Assembly (NCBI GenBank): GCA_910589415.1
Contig: OU342630.1
Location: 25,143,867-25,207,866 of the forward strand
Length of the DNA stretch: 64,000 bases
Source of the DNA: Malachius bipustulatus
Taxonomy: Eukaryota; Arthropoda; Insecta; Coleoptera; Melyridae
Direction: 5' to 3'
The position numbers and the translations under genes are program-made. This document shows, piece by piece, positions 1 to 10,580 of the stretch (position 1 is its first letter; every line of letters starts with the position of its first letter). The notes beneath the pieces are model-generated. The model did not search any database. It worked only from the letters and a program-made list of their open reading frames with translations, and was not told the origin of the DNA.

Positions 1-269
1 ACTAGTACGGCAACCATAAAAAAAAACCCTGCAAACGCAAGTTCATATATGCTCCATTTGCGGAAGAACGCAAGTTCCAAAGTTTTGATAAAAAAACGAC
101 AGAGAGCCAATAAAAAATATAAGCTACTTACCCAATTTCATTGGGGTTTCTTTACACTACACTAAACCCAAAAAACTCTACTAACAAAAGGTTGAGCACG
201 CTGATAGAAACAACGATCGGCAACTAGACACAATAATAACTAGGCGAATGACGTAAGGAGATTATTAAT

Positions 270-425
270 AGTATATTGTATACCTAGGCGGTAAAGTGGC
301 ACTTTTCAGGCCTCAAGAAGATATGGCCAGGCGAGGCGCAGCCGAGGCTGGCCACTTCTTGAGGCCTGAAAAGACACTTTACCGCCGTGGTGTACACATA
401 ATTTTTTATCCTACACAATAATAAT
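270..425. repeat. Short hairpin repeat (GGCGGTAAAGTG arms)
   Basis: Positions 287-386 form a nearly perfect 100-base hairpin. The arm starting GGCGGTAAAGTG is mirrored by the arm ending CACTTTACCGCC, and the GC-rich tip is itself self-complementary. It stands out sharply from the AT-rich surroundings. A flank with the motif TATCCTAC follows. A related copy lies at 1575-1680. Function unknown; most likely a small foldback transposon. Confidence 0.7.
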
Positions 426-443
426 AATAATAATAATATATTT
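421..443. repeat. (ATA)n microsatellite
   Basis: A simple ATA/AAT trinucleotide run directly follows the hairpin repeat. Such runs are the tails of several non-LTR elements in this window, but no retrotransposon body is recognisable upstream here. Confidence 0.6.
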
Positions 444-1574
444 TTTTTTGAACAAAAATTGTTTTGAAAGAAAATTTATTGAATACCTACATAAATGTTT
501 GCTTAATACATTACTATCAGTAAGCGTAGATTACCTAGTTAAATTACAATCAGTAATTTATTTTTTGACAATTCGGACAAATGCGGTAAAATTACACTTT
601 CACAATAGCTGCTTTCTTTCGACCGTAAATTCGTGATCCGAACGCGTTATAACGCGTTTGGATTCAAACAGGCGTGTTCTTTCGTAAACGGATTCATCCC
701 CACTCTTTACCAGATTTGGATCGCGATCCGTAATCCCCTCACCCCTCCGAATCGTAGAATTTTTAGGATCGGAACGGATTGATCCGGATCCGAAAAACGT
801 AACCTAAGATTCCTAAGAATATGTTTACGTTTTCATACTTTTATGTCTGTTTATTCTCATTTTGTTCATGTACATTTTCGAAAGTAATGGAATAGTCTTA
901 CATTTAGAATATTATGATGGGTTATTTATTGGGTATACCTACCACATCCATTTCGTGCCATTTTTAAATATTATAAATAAAAAAATTAAAAATTATTATT
1001 ATTATTGTTAATTATTATTTTGTTTTAATAATTCGACTTTAGCAATTTTTTCCATTAATCTTACAATAATAATAATTCGAATCAACTTTACACTTCCCTT
1101 TGCTGTTCTTTCGTCGCGATAAGAAACGGTCCTATTGAATCCGCGATTCAGTGATCCGGATTCAACTTTCAGGATCCATGATTCAAAGTGGCTGAGCGAA
1201 AGAAAGCACCTTATATTTCTTAATTTGCTTGGAAGCACACCATTCCATAAACAGTTTGTATTGGAGGTTATATTTTGCTTTCGATTTTTCTGGTAATAAA
1301 TCAAGTGTGACTTGCTTTGCTTTAGCTCTAATTTCTACGGCGGAGTGAAATACAATATTTCTTCTGATTCATTATCCGTTAGTTCCATTGTAATTCAAAT
1401 CTAATATCCTCAATAACTTCAAAGCTTAAATCAACAAATCTTCAATAAATAATTTTTAATTTGCTGGGTCTTGCTGGTCTATTGACATTGACAGATTGAC
1501 ATACAGCTAGCTTGCTTGCTATTGGTTCCCTCTGGAAATAGCTTCAATTGCAATTGGGTGGCCCTCTAGCGTGA
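444..1574. other. Gene-free stretch; possible decayed inverted-repeat element
   Basis: No protein resembling a known family is visible on either strand. Positions ~607-1212 are rich in GGATCCGGA-like motifs and are bounded by GCTTTCTTTCG and its approximate complement CGAAAGAAAGC, so a worn inverted-repeat transposon is possible. The match is short and I could not define a target duplication. Confidence 0.3.
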
Positions 1575-1680
1575 AAATATAAAAATAATTTTACCGCCTA
1601 GGCAGGAAAAGTGGCACTTTCTCCGGGGGCATGCAGTCGAGAAAGTTCAATTTTCTTATGGGGTAGGATAAAAATATATT
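1575..1680. repeat. Second copy of the GGCGGTAAA hairpin family
   Basis: Contains TTTTACCGCCTAGGC, AAGTGGCACTTT and TAGGATAAAAA. These are the same blocks as in the repeat at 270-425, in a diverged arrangement. The two copies may be independent insertions or may flank one element. Confidence 0.5.
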
Positions 1681-2494
1681 GTTAAATTCTCACACGACCA
1701 AATACGAAGACCTTCCTTAAATCAATCCCATTCGAGACGGCCGTTTCTCTGCTTCCCTCTCTATCAGCCACCTTATCAATTCCACCTAAAGATACTGAAT
1801 TAATGCGAATAAATCATTCCTTGTTTACCAACAACGAAATAGAACCTAAACTAATAAATTTCTATAATAAAATGAAATTGGGGAGTCTATTAATTATAAA
1901 CGTATCGCCAAATAAATATTCCTTGGTGCTATTGTACCATTATAAAGAACTCGTTAGCCAAAGAAATAAATCTTTATTTTGAAATGTTACAACAGTGCGG
2001 TATTCCTAAGTGACTAGTGAAAAGTAGTAAAGTGTTATAGACCAAGTAAAGTTGTTGTGTATAAGAAGTAGTGATATTTGTAACATTGTAATCTGAAATT
2101 CTTACGGACATTAAATAAATAAATAAAACTGTAAATCTGTGTTTCCCAATTATTCGTCGAGCCTACGGTTAGGAAATCCGTAACAGTATTATAGTTATAA
2201 AGAATGTAATATTCTAGAAAAATAAAGATTATTATTATTATTATTATTACTACGTGAAAAAAAAACAACATAGGAATATCCCAACCCAACAAAACACCGA
2301 TATCAATCACAACGCAATAGAGTAATCTCATCATCTTACCCCATGTGTAAATAGAATACAATAAATAAACAAATAATACACAATAAATAACTCGTATGAG
2401 AGCATAATTGAGAAATGTCTGTCATCCCAAAAACGCGCGAGCACCGAACCTCCGCGTACCTATATGCCCCAGACACCATGGCCATCCACCAAGA
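1681..2494. other. Gene-free stretch with a non-LTR-like 3' tail
   Basis: No coding sequence recognised. At 2220-2248 the string AATAAAGATTATTATTATT matches the 3' end of the intact non-LTR element at 30319-34777 (AATAAAG followed by ATT repeats), so a short 3' remnant of a retrotransposon probably ends here. Confidence 0.35.
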
Positions 2495-3225
2495 TCACAA
2501 CAAGCATTGCCTCTGATATAATTGCGAACGGTACATTCGTTTGAAAGCTCTCACAGTCGCGCCCCTCAAAGCATCAGACAAGGGATTGTAAATCTTTACA
2601 ATTTGGTAGCTAAAACTAGCTTTGAAGGCTTCGGTTTTGTGAGCTGGTATAGTTAATAAACCCCTAAATCTGACGTTGAGGTTATGCACATCAGTTCTGT
2701 AAGTGATCCTATTAAGTAAGTAGGGTGGCCTCTTACAGAGCATAAATCTATTAAAAAAGCAACCAGCATGTAGCTCTCGTCTGTTGGACATGTTGAGCCA
2801 GTTATTTTCTTTAAGTTTATGCGTAATGTGTTGCCCGCGACAAATATCATAAATGAACCTAAGGCAGGAATTCTGTAGAACCTGTATCCTACGAATATCC
2901 TCAGTATCAATATTAGGCCCATATACCATATCACAATAATTCAGTCTGGACAGAACTAAAGTCGCAAAGTTTAGACTTAAGCTTCTAGTCATGAAATGCC
3001 TTTTGTTATAGAGCAGCTTTAGAGGGTAATAATCTTTCCTAATACATTCTGAGACATGAGATCGGAAACGCAGTGTACTATCAAATGTTACTCCCAGATT
3101 CTTGGCTTCCGATACCGTGCCAACATCAACTCCTCCCACGTTAACAACAAAATTAGGAGCCAACAGTTCGACAATACGCTGGGGACCAAATAGAATTATC
3201 TTAGTTTTAGAGAAGTAAGGTGATG
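2495..3225 (-). pseudogene. Jockey/CR1-type reverse transcriptase, C-terminal fragment
   Basis: The minus-strand reading is open for about 240 codons, with an upstream extension containing a K-x-K-I-I-L-F segment. It matches the region after the reverse transcriptase palm in Jockey/CR1-group ORF2 proteins: an NLGVTFD motif, then a long C-terminal domain with the order LNYCD, IQVLQNSCLRFI and YNPLSD. Endonuclease and YADD palm are missing, so this is a 5'-truncated copy. The open frame suggests it is not very old. It abuts an RTE-like fragment at about 3225, meaning one was inserted into or beside the other. The family group is clear; the exact clade is not. Confidence 0.75.
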
Positions 3226-4640
3226 GATGTCATTGAAACCGTCAATAAATTTAGTTGCTGGATACTCTCCTACAATATGAGTAATTGTTTCCTCAACTTC
3301 ACCACAAGTGAGGAAATTTAGACTTGGAACTGCCACCCATTTGAATAACATTGAGTTACAACATCCATGGTCAGTTCTTAAGAGCTTCCTTGGTAGGTCG
3401 AATCCGGGAATTTCCTTTGCTGGATCTTGGATAAGATTATGCTTAAAAACATTCTGAACTCTCCATACAGACTTCCAAGAATCCAGTGGGGAAAAGATTT
3501 TGTTGTTTAAATGGACTTCGAGATGTCAGTCGTGTTGTAGGAGGATTCTGAAGAACTTGGCAGAATGGAAATTCGGGTGTGCGTTTGTCGAATTCTTGCT
3601 TAACCGCTATTTATTTTTTGATTTTTGGTGGTATAATGTTTGAAATTACCGGCAGCCAAGTTGTTGGAGTTGACTATAGCCGGTAATAACGCACATGCTG
3701 GTGTTCAATTCAGAATAAATTTTATGGATATGAGCTATTCATCCAGACTTGGCAACAATATTCGGCCATAGAATACACAAGCGAAATGCTTTCAACTCTA
3801 AATGTGTCTGCATGAGCTCACCAATCTGAAACGGCAAGTTTTTGTAAAATGTTGTTTGTTGTTTAAGTTTCTTCCCCAATTAGTCAATAATGTGGCTTGT
3901 ACGAAGTAGGTATCAAAAGTTTCTCCAAGATATACCTATGGATTGAATTTGTGTTTCAGAACTGTGTATACATTTGTTTATCGAGACTTGTAGTTTTCTA
4001 TGTGTTTCGTGGTTGTTCAGATGGAAACAAGATACTTCGGTTTTGTTGGGATTGGGGCAAAGACGTCATTTCTTAAAATAGTCTACCATTATTTGGATGT
4101 CTTCATTTAGTACATTTTCGATTTCTTCAAAACGTTTATGTTGATAAGAAAGAGCCAAATCATCAGCGTATATGAATTTTCTGCAGGTAGTCTCTGGTAA
4201 GTCACTGGTATATAAGTTGAACAATAATGGCGCTTGTAGTGATCCTTGACAAAGTCCATTATTGAGTTATTCGACTTTACTGATTTTTTCATTAATTAAA
4301 ACTAGTAGTTTCCGATTTGATACCATATTATCAATTAATAAGATGTCAACTCTTATATAATTAATGGTTTTGTATAATTGGTGAAGACGGCCATTGCCAA
4401 ACAGTATCATTATGCGGATGTTAGATTAATTCTTGCAATTCCTGTTTTCAATTGTTTTTGAGAACCTGTTTCGATGTGAGTAGTGAGTGATAATATTTGA
4501 TCACAACAGTTTCTGTTCGGACGAAGACCAGATTGTTCTGGGGAAGCATATCTTTTAGCAAAGGAGAAATTGTAGTGTTGGTGTTATATAACATACAAAA
4601 CGAATTTTCGAGACTAATTTTCAAACAAATGTTCAAGCTA
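3226..4640 (-). pseudogene. RTE-like reverse transcriptase relic with several frameshifts
   Basis: Read on the minus strand across several frames, the region gives, in order, an N-terminal RT segment, a QGSLQAPLLFNLY-like motif, a degenerate YADD box (IYADDLALSYQ-like), and a C-terminal domain with LLRTDHGCCNS...KWVAVPSLNF and CGEVEETITHIV, like the terminal Cys-His domain of RTE-type ORF proteins. No frame stays open throughout; I count at least three frame changes and several stops. It is a dead fragment. The assignment rests on motif order and is an inference. Confidence 0.6.
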
Positions 4641-4667
4641 ATATAATATGTTCGTTCACCGTGTATA

Positions 4668-5010
4668 CAGGCTGATCCATCTTCACCCCCGAAATAGTAA
4701 TTTTAAAGAGTTTTAAACTTTGATGTTAAAACAGGCAGAAGAATGATTGACAACTTTAATAAAGAGATCAACATAATCTGAAAAGTGTAGGTATAATAAA
4801 TTCTTGAGTTAACTGAGCTGACGAAATCTCTATTGTATCTAAGCGTTCAATGGCATACCCCCTGTGAAGTTGCACTACTACTATTTACTCAGTTTACTCA
4901 ATAATAATTTATGATACCTACTCTTTTGTAATTAATTTTTTTGATATTTTTTTCGGCTATTTTGATTTTATTAATCGATTTCTACCGATGTATGGAAGGA
5001 AGAGTATATT
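4668..5010. repeat. Dispersed repeat shared with 58095-58375
   Basis: The block around 4735-5005 (motifs GAATGATTGACAAC, CATACCCCCTGTGAA, ACCGATGTATGGAAGG) recurs in the same order at 58095-58375. It starts near ACAGG and carries TTCACCCCCGAAATAG, whose complement is found at ~58510-58526. This looks like one noncoding DNA element family with variable interiors. Confidence 0.55.
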
Positions 5011-5891
5011 ATTCAACAAGCGCATAATGATAGCTATTATCCACGAAGATGAAAATTGCAGCACGAGCCTCTGGCGAGTGCTGTAACATATAAGTAGATA
5101 TTTTTTATTCATTAAAAAATATGGTTTTCTCTTTAAGTAAATATTTTGGTTATTGAAATATTGTCAAAGTACAGAAAATATCACATACTTCACTGTCGAC
5201 TGCAAATTTGTAAAATAACTTTAAAAGGAGAAAAATTACAAAATCAGGGTGAAAGATTTCGTCGCGCATCCTATTTCACTTTTGATTTTGCAGGCAGTAA
5301 ACCATTAATTGATGCATTTCTTGCTTTTCCCCATATTATATCAGGTGGCGTATTATTCAAGATGTTATTTTCTTCGAAGAACATCCTGTATTATTCTGCT
5401 TATAATAATTTTAAGTTTATAGTCCCGAGGGATTGTTAAGTTGCCCGAGGTTATTAACATCTAATAACTCCCGTGATACATAATCTATTTTATTTTATAC
5501 TAAATGAAATATAAAAACGAAATCTGTTGGTTTTTAAAATTAAACGAATGTTTTTAATAATTGAGTAACCATGATTATTGATTACCATGGATACATCAAC
5601 TGAAAAGTTTGTAGAAAATGACATATGAAATCCAAATATTCAACCAACAATGCAATAACAAAAGCAACATCCAATGGTTACCAGAATTAAACCAATAGTA
5701 ATATTAGAGGGAGTTATAGATTCATAACAGTCCCAAGGGAGTTATGAGTATGTTTATAGTTACGGTAACCAAGCGTTTATCTAGTTATAATGTATTAGTA
5801 TGAAATAAACTTGTTTTCTTCGCCACTTTACGTAGATTATGTAATAGTTTATAAACTTTGGGATTTTGCTTCTATTTCAATTGCCACTATA
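5011..5891. other. Gene-free AT-rich stretch
   Basis: No protein family recognised. The last ~60 bases (about 5828-5891) closely resemble 58716-58780, so the CAGGGTG element that follows was inserted into a dispersed repeat. Confidence 0.5.
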
Positions 5892-6470
5892 CAGGGTGGG
5901 CCATCGAAAAGGAAACAAGCCTAATAATTTGGAAAGTGAAGATGTATGCGAAAAACGCCGAAACAGGTGGGATTTTATTATCGAGGGGGTACATATTTTC
6001 GTGACAAATTTAACTACCCAAGCTCACCCCCTTGGCAAGGATAGCTACCCCTTTGCTTATCATCATAGGGAACAGCTATCGAGTGATACATCATTTGAAA
6101 GCTACTTGAATTCTCTTTACAAGGATATTCAACATTTTGGGTTTCGATTACAAACAGGGTAGCCTACATTCAAGTGATTAAGGCGAGTTACGTTTTCGTT
6201 GGGCCACCCTGTATGTGAGCGAAACCCAAAATGTTGGATATCGTTGTAAAGAGAATTCAAGTAGCTTTCAAATGATGTATCACTCGATAGCTGTTCCTTA
6301 TGATGATAAACAAAGGGGTAGCTACCCCTGCCAAGGGGGTGAACTTGGGTAGTTAAATTTGTCACGAAAATATGTCCCCCTCGATAACAAAATCGACCTG
6401 TATGCGTTTTTCGCATACATCTTCACTTTCCAAACTATTAGGCTTGTTACCTTTTCAATGGCCCACCCTG
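5892..6470. mobile_element. CAGGGTGGGCC foldback element, 579 bp
   Basis: Begins CAGGGTGGGCCATCG and ends with the complementary ...GGCCCACCCTG, with TA on both sides (5890-5891, 6471-6472). The first 320 bp (5892-6211) is a complete unit with its own inverted ends. After a TA, 6214-6470 is a partial inverted copy of that unit, giving arms of roughly 250 bp. No coding capacity: the apparent reading frames on the two arms are mirror images. TA flanks fit Tc1/mariner-type mobilisation. Confidence 0.85.
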
Positions 6471-6510
6471 TATATATATATATGACAAAAAAATAATTAG
6501 TGGGCTTTTG
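6471..6510. repeat. TA run and left copy of a 22-bp target duplication
   Basis: 6471-6482 is a TA dinucleotide run. 6489-6510 (AAAAATAATTAGTGGGCTTT plus TG) is repeated exactly at 6912-6933, flanking the insert between them. Confidence 0.8.
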
Positions 6511-6911
6511 GCTCGAATAGCAAAGCGAGCTCCAAGGCAATCGGCAAGCAGAACCATCTGACGGAAGACACAGACAGCTGTTTCGACCTCCTTGTGGTCT
6601 CTTCAGTGTGCCACATCCATGCAGAGGTTGCTCTGCCGAATGCCTGGAGCGCTTTGATACCTTAAGCCAAATCCATTTGTACGGGTCCCCGTGTCATCAT
6701 GGATTCAGCGACATCTATCTGTCGATGACGGAGCTACCAGCCGCATTGGCAGCTTGCGCCCTCTAGGAAACCTGACTCCGCGGTTTGGAGGATTTGACAA
6801 GTCTCTATGTGGCAGTGCTATACCAACAACCAGCAGACACCGCCATCTCTTATTCGCCCATAAAGAAATTATAATAATAAAAGATTTTAGTCGAGTATAA
6901 ATTAATAACAG
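6511..6911 (+). mobile_element. SINE-like retroelement, ~400 bp, with 22-bp target duplication
   Basis: The insert starts with a GC-richer leader (GCTCGAATAGCAAAGCGAGC...) and ends in an A/T-rich tail (AATTATAATAATAAAAG). It is flanked by identical 22-bp direct repeats, a length typical of LINE-driven retroposition. No A/B-box promoter or protein stands out. About 110 bp of the leader recurs, in reverse, at 10050-10176. It sits inside a DIRS-like fragment, and the duplicated target is part of that fragment. Whether it is a SINE or a deleted larger retroelement cannot be decided here. Confidence 0.7.
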
Positions 6912-6933
6912 AAAAATAATTAGTGGGCTTTTG

Positions 6934-7210
6934 CCCACTTCTTTCACAATAGGTAATGAATAGTACCTATGCATCTTTCAAGTCTATGCTAGCGAACCAT
7001 CAGTCTGATTTCGAAATTAAATTTAAAGCCGTTCGATAATCTTCCAGCTTAAAATGTGGAGGCTGAATAAATTTTTGAGATTTTTAAGATTAAAAAAAAA
7101 TCTATATTTGCCATTGGGCTTTTTTATCATAAAATATGATGATAAAAATTCACCTAGTTCACGTTTACAATAATTGTAAGAAAATGTTTCAAATAAAAAA
7201 AATAGCATTT
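6934..7210 (-). pseudogene. DIRS-like reverse transcriptase, N-terminal palm fragment
   Basis: The minus strand gives, across two frames, MIKKPNGKYRFFFNLKNL, then PPHFKLEDYRTALNLI, then SIDLKDA and IPIVKE. This is the start of the RT palm in tyrosine-recombinase (DIRS-group) retrotransposons: K-P-N-G-K-Y-R, N-L-K, H-F-K-x-E and the first catalytic Asp in IDLKDA. At least two frameshifts and a stop break it. The SINE-like insert at 6511-6911 interrupts the downstream part. A second DIRS copy begins at about 10190. Confidence 0.7.
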
Positions 7211-8213
7211 AAGGAACTACTCAAAAAAACCTCTGATTTGATTTTTCGCTAGGATGTACCTACCATTTCTGAAAAAAAATTTGTTTTGGTGTTAAGAAAA
7301 AAGAATGATTTTTTTGTTTTTTGAATAAGTCGCTTTTGTGGACTTTTCACGTGAAATTTCAACATTATCTTTTTTGTAGGCAATGAACGACTCTAACCCA
7401 CTGTTTTATTGTTTTTCCGATCGATTCGAGAAAAAATTCGAAAAAAATTCGAAATCATGCGCAGAGAGTGAAGCAAAATTTCAATTTTTTACTTATTTTT
7501 AATTTGCCGCTCGCCTTAATTTTTTTTTCGAAAAACGATATCTATAAAGTTTGTACGTCTATGCATTCCCTGAGTAACTGTGGAAACAAAATCACTCCAC
7601 AATGTACCGTTATCGAGAAAAAATCCTATAGGTGGGACGTTGCAAGAAAAAGTACGGCCCTGAACGCGGGTCTTGAAATTCTCGGATCCGGCCCATTTTC
7701 AATAGGTCGTATTTGGGGGTCCCAAGGTACGTCCCTACCAAGTTTCATCCCGATCGGTACAACTTTCAGACACTTAGAGTGTTTCCTAGGCTATTCCCGA
7801 AAAATCCCGAAATTCCCGAAAAAATACCCTTCACGGGAACAGATCCCGCTCATTTTCAATAGACATCGTGGGACCGTGCGCCGCTTCAACCGAGCCAAAT
7901 TTAAACTTTCCCAGATGAAAACTGGCGGCTGTAGAGTGTTTCCTAGAAAGCGAACAGACCGACAGACCGAGTGACAGACATTTTTGGGGTGGTAGTTTCC
8001 GTATACTTACGAAAAATTTCTAAAATTTAAATTTTCAATCTAAATTGTAGGATTTTCGTTATAAATCGTAATAAACCGTGCAAGGTTCATTGTTTGCACC
8101 TCCTGTAAAAATGTAAGTTACAACGTTACTCCGGCCAATGCTACAATTTCTGATAGCCCCAATCTTTATTAATTGATTAATTTCTATCTTGTATGATAAT
8201 GTTTCACTTAAAC
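7211..8213. repeat. Gene-free stretch; unclassified repeat at ~7440-8010
   Basis: No protein recognised. From ~7440 to 8010 the base composition changes (CCCGAAAAATCCCGAAATTCCCG-like short repeats, then GACCGACAGACCGAG and ACAGACATTTTTGGGG). One + strand frame stays open for 168 codons, but its product has no recognisable domain and the repeated CCCGAAA pattern suggests noncoding repeat DNA. Confidence 0.35.
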
Positions 8214-9190
8214 GGCCCACAGAAGATGCAATTTGTCGTACAAGTTGTACAATCTTGGTTGGTTCGACCGTCTGAATGATAATTGGAACGTGTGTGGTGC
8301 TGTAGTACAACTAAACAACGCGGTCGAATCGTTCGGAAGATTAGCATGTTTAAAAATCTGTCGTACAACTAGTTGAATACCTATAATAAGACAAGTGTGA
8401 ACGAGTGTCCCTATTCGCCGATTTGTTGATACGATTTCAGCGACTAATCAGTGAGTACGAAAGCATTGCGTAGATAGGTACCGAGCTTGTCCTAAAACAA
8501 CTATAGCTTAATAATTATAAAACAATGGAAACAAATAAAAAATTTTGGACCGACTTTATTGAGATTTATCGAGAGCAATCTTGCTTATGGCATGTGAAAG
8601 GTAGTGACTATTCGAATAAACGTAAACGAAATGCAAATTATCAAATACTTAAAAAAAAAATCAAAAGAAATTAATCCAGTAGCAACGACGGAGCTGTTGA
8701 AAAAAAATATTAACATTAGAACAGCTTTCCGAAGAGAGTTGAAAAGGGTAAGTTATTATTCAAACCTCCACTTTAAATTACAACCCTCACTTGTAAAATC
8801 TTTTTTGAATCTTACTAAACCACACCATATACGTGTCATATAAACACGTGTCATAAAATTAAGAAAATAACACAAATAAACCAGTAGAGTTTTGATGTAA
8901 ACACTGTTTTTATTTAAAAAAAAGTGTTAACAAAAGTTCAAATATTTTTTTTTTATAAAATCAAGGTACATGAGTCCAAAGAAACAGGAACGGGAACAGC
9001 TGTTACCTTTTTTGAAACGGCTGGTGCCATGGTTAAAAAACAAAATATTTTATACTGAACTAGTTGTACAACCGATCGCTTCTGATCATTTCACGTCTGT
9101 GAACAAAATGTTGTACGATCTGTCGTAACGATTTACAGGGCAACCGATTGTACGATCGGTAGTACGACAAATTGCATCGTCTGTGGCCCC
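8214..9190. mobile_element. PIF/Harbinger-like element, ~980 bp, defective
   Basis: Left end GGCCCACAGAAGATGCAATT and right end (complement GGGGCCACAGACGATGCAATT) match over about 30 bp, both continuing into TTGTCGTAC. The interior carries the start of a MADF-domain gene, the usual partner protein of PIF/Harbinger transposons; the DDE transposase is absent. I could not define a clean 3-bp target duplication. Confidence 0.7.
8525..8747 (+). pseudogene. MADF-domain accessory protein of a PIF/Harbinger element, exon 1, frameshifted
   Basis: From the ATG at 8525 the frame reads METNKKFWTDFIEIYREQSC, then LWHVKGSDYSNK, a classic MADF start: conserved W-F-I-Y, C-L-W and Y-S-N-K/R residues. In a run of ten A's near 8650 the frame shifts, and the rest of the domain (KEINPVATTELLKK...NIRTAFRRELKRV) continues one frame over. 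An exon end with a strong donor, AAAGG|GTAAGT, follows at 8747. In PIF/Harbinger elements the MADF/Myb-like protein binds the transposon ends and escorts the transposase. Here it is inactivated by the A-run indel, and no later exons are seen before the right end of the element. Confidence 0.75.
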
Positions 9191-10048
9191 CTTTATTAGT
9201 TTAATATTTACTATCAGTTATTATTACCAAACAAAAAATCATCAATTTGGCAAGAATTCATACTTTTTGCAATATCTGTCTTCAAAAAAACGTTTCGACG
9301 CATGCCTGCCATGTACTGATATTTAATTTGGTATATACGTTACAAAAGATTTGTTCTGAATCAGCAAGCCTAGTCAGTTCGTTCGTCTCTGATTCATTTG
9401 AGTTTTAACTAAAAACTACTCATAACTTTTGCCAGAGCTGCTTAGCCGGACGCTGAGATAACTGCGTCTGTATTTGAGTAAGCACAAAATCTTGTGACTT
9501 TGCCTCTTTCTTGCTTTGCCGATTCTGAGTTTGCTCTCAAAGCTTCCAATAACTTCGCTAATTTGGTTTCTATTTCCAGCAGGCTCAATATGATCTGTAA
9601 TTACAAATCATAATGATATTTTAAGGTCAGGTCAGATTGAAATCTGTCTGCATTGAAGATTTCATACGAATTGTAATCATCTCTCAATATACCATACTAT
9701 AAAGATAAGTCTGGCAACTGCCCTCCCTTGATCCTTAATTAAGAAGCCCTTTTTCTGCCTATTGTACTAAGTACTTATATACAATATACTAATAATTGTA
9801 TAATTTTAAAAAAAGGCTAAGCAACTGCTTAGGTGTTTTGGGGTTACAATTTATCTTACCTACCTTCTACTTCCTCCGAGGTACTATTCTGCTCCGAATC
9901 TGACATTTCCCCAATTTTCCTTTTTATGTCTTTCCACTCTTTCATAAGCAACTCGTATTTTATATCGGTTTTAAGGTGTTTTCCTTTCATAATTCTACCA
10001 CTTGTGTTATTTGTTCATTCTCCATTTGAAGTATCGCTTGATAAGGAT
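9191..10048 (-). other. Possible two-exon minus-strand fragment, unrecognised
   Basis: Mostly AT-rich. On the minus strand one open segment (about 10000 down to 9862) ends ...DSEQNSTSEEVE just before a donor-like GTAGGTAAG. A second open segment starts after TGTAATTACAG at about 9598. Both are charged and low in complexity; no family is recognised. They lie downstream of the leader at 10050-10176, so this may be the 5' part of a retroelement. Low confidence: frames change in the first segment and the spliced reading is a guess. Confidence 0.25.
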
Positions 10049-10049
10049 A

Positions 10050-10176
10050 AGTCAATTTCGGACCTAGCCAATGCCGGTCTAGACCACAAGGAGGTCGAAA
10101 CAGCTGTCTATGTCTTCCGTCAGATGACTCTGCTTGCCGATTGCCTTGGAGCTCGCTTCGCTATTCGAGGATAAAG
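10050..10176 (-). repeat. Copy of the retroelement leader seen at 6511-6911
   Basis: Read on the minus strand it begins CTCGAATAGCGAAGCGAGCT and continues through GCAAGCAGAGTCATCTGACG and AGCTGTTTCGACCTCC. It is over 90 percent like the start of the 6511 insert by eye for ~110 bp, then diverges. This marks a common 5' module of two different inserts. Confidence 0.7.
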
Positions 10177-10199
10177 AAAAAAACAAGTGGTATTAGTCA

Positions 10200-10580
10200 A
10201 CTTTCGGAAGCTAAATATCATTTTTACTTCATATCTTGATGGTTTTTTGTTTATTGCTCAAACAAAAGAGGAAGCCAATTATAATGTTTCGAGAGCAATA
10301 TAATTGCTGTTAAAATTAGGTTTCATAATAAATTATTCGAAATGTGAGTTAACTTCCCAGCAAGAGATAATTTATTTTGGGTTTAGGATTAATAGCAATA
10401 ATATGACTTTATCATTGCCTTCAAACAAGAAGGAAAATAATAAAAGGGGTATAAAAGAATTGTAAGAAATGGAAAAGTTAGAATTAGAGACTATGCAACA
10501 ATAGTTGGTAGTCTCGTAGCGGCTTGTCCGGCTGCAACTTACCATTGTCGTAAGTGGTTACATCCTTATTTAGATCCGAG
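10200..10580 (+). pseudogene. DIRS-like reverse transcriptase, palm/thumb fragment
   Basis: The + strand frames give SYLDGFLFIAQTKEEANYNV, LLKLGFIIN, a GFRINSNNMTLSLP segment and IVGSLVAACPA. This is the DIRS-group RT region around the second catalytic motif: the normal (Y/L)DDF is here L-D-G-F, so a catalytic Asp is lost. It continues through the LGF-I-N and L-V-A-A-C-P-A thumb motifs. One stop and a few frame changes are present. It is in the same orientation and order as the tyrosine recombinase pieces at 11030-11265 and 17250-17672, so all three belong to one broken element. Confidence 0.75.

Noticed and set aside
5866..6540. Pair of similar small proteins on opposite strands
   Set aside because: They are mirror-image readings of the two arms of the foldback element.
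7468..7974. 168-codon + strand open frame
   Set aside because: No recognisable domain, and it overlaps a short-repeat pattern (CCCGAAA, GACCGACAGAC). Likely chance in noncoding repeat DNA.
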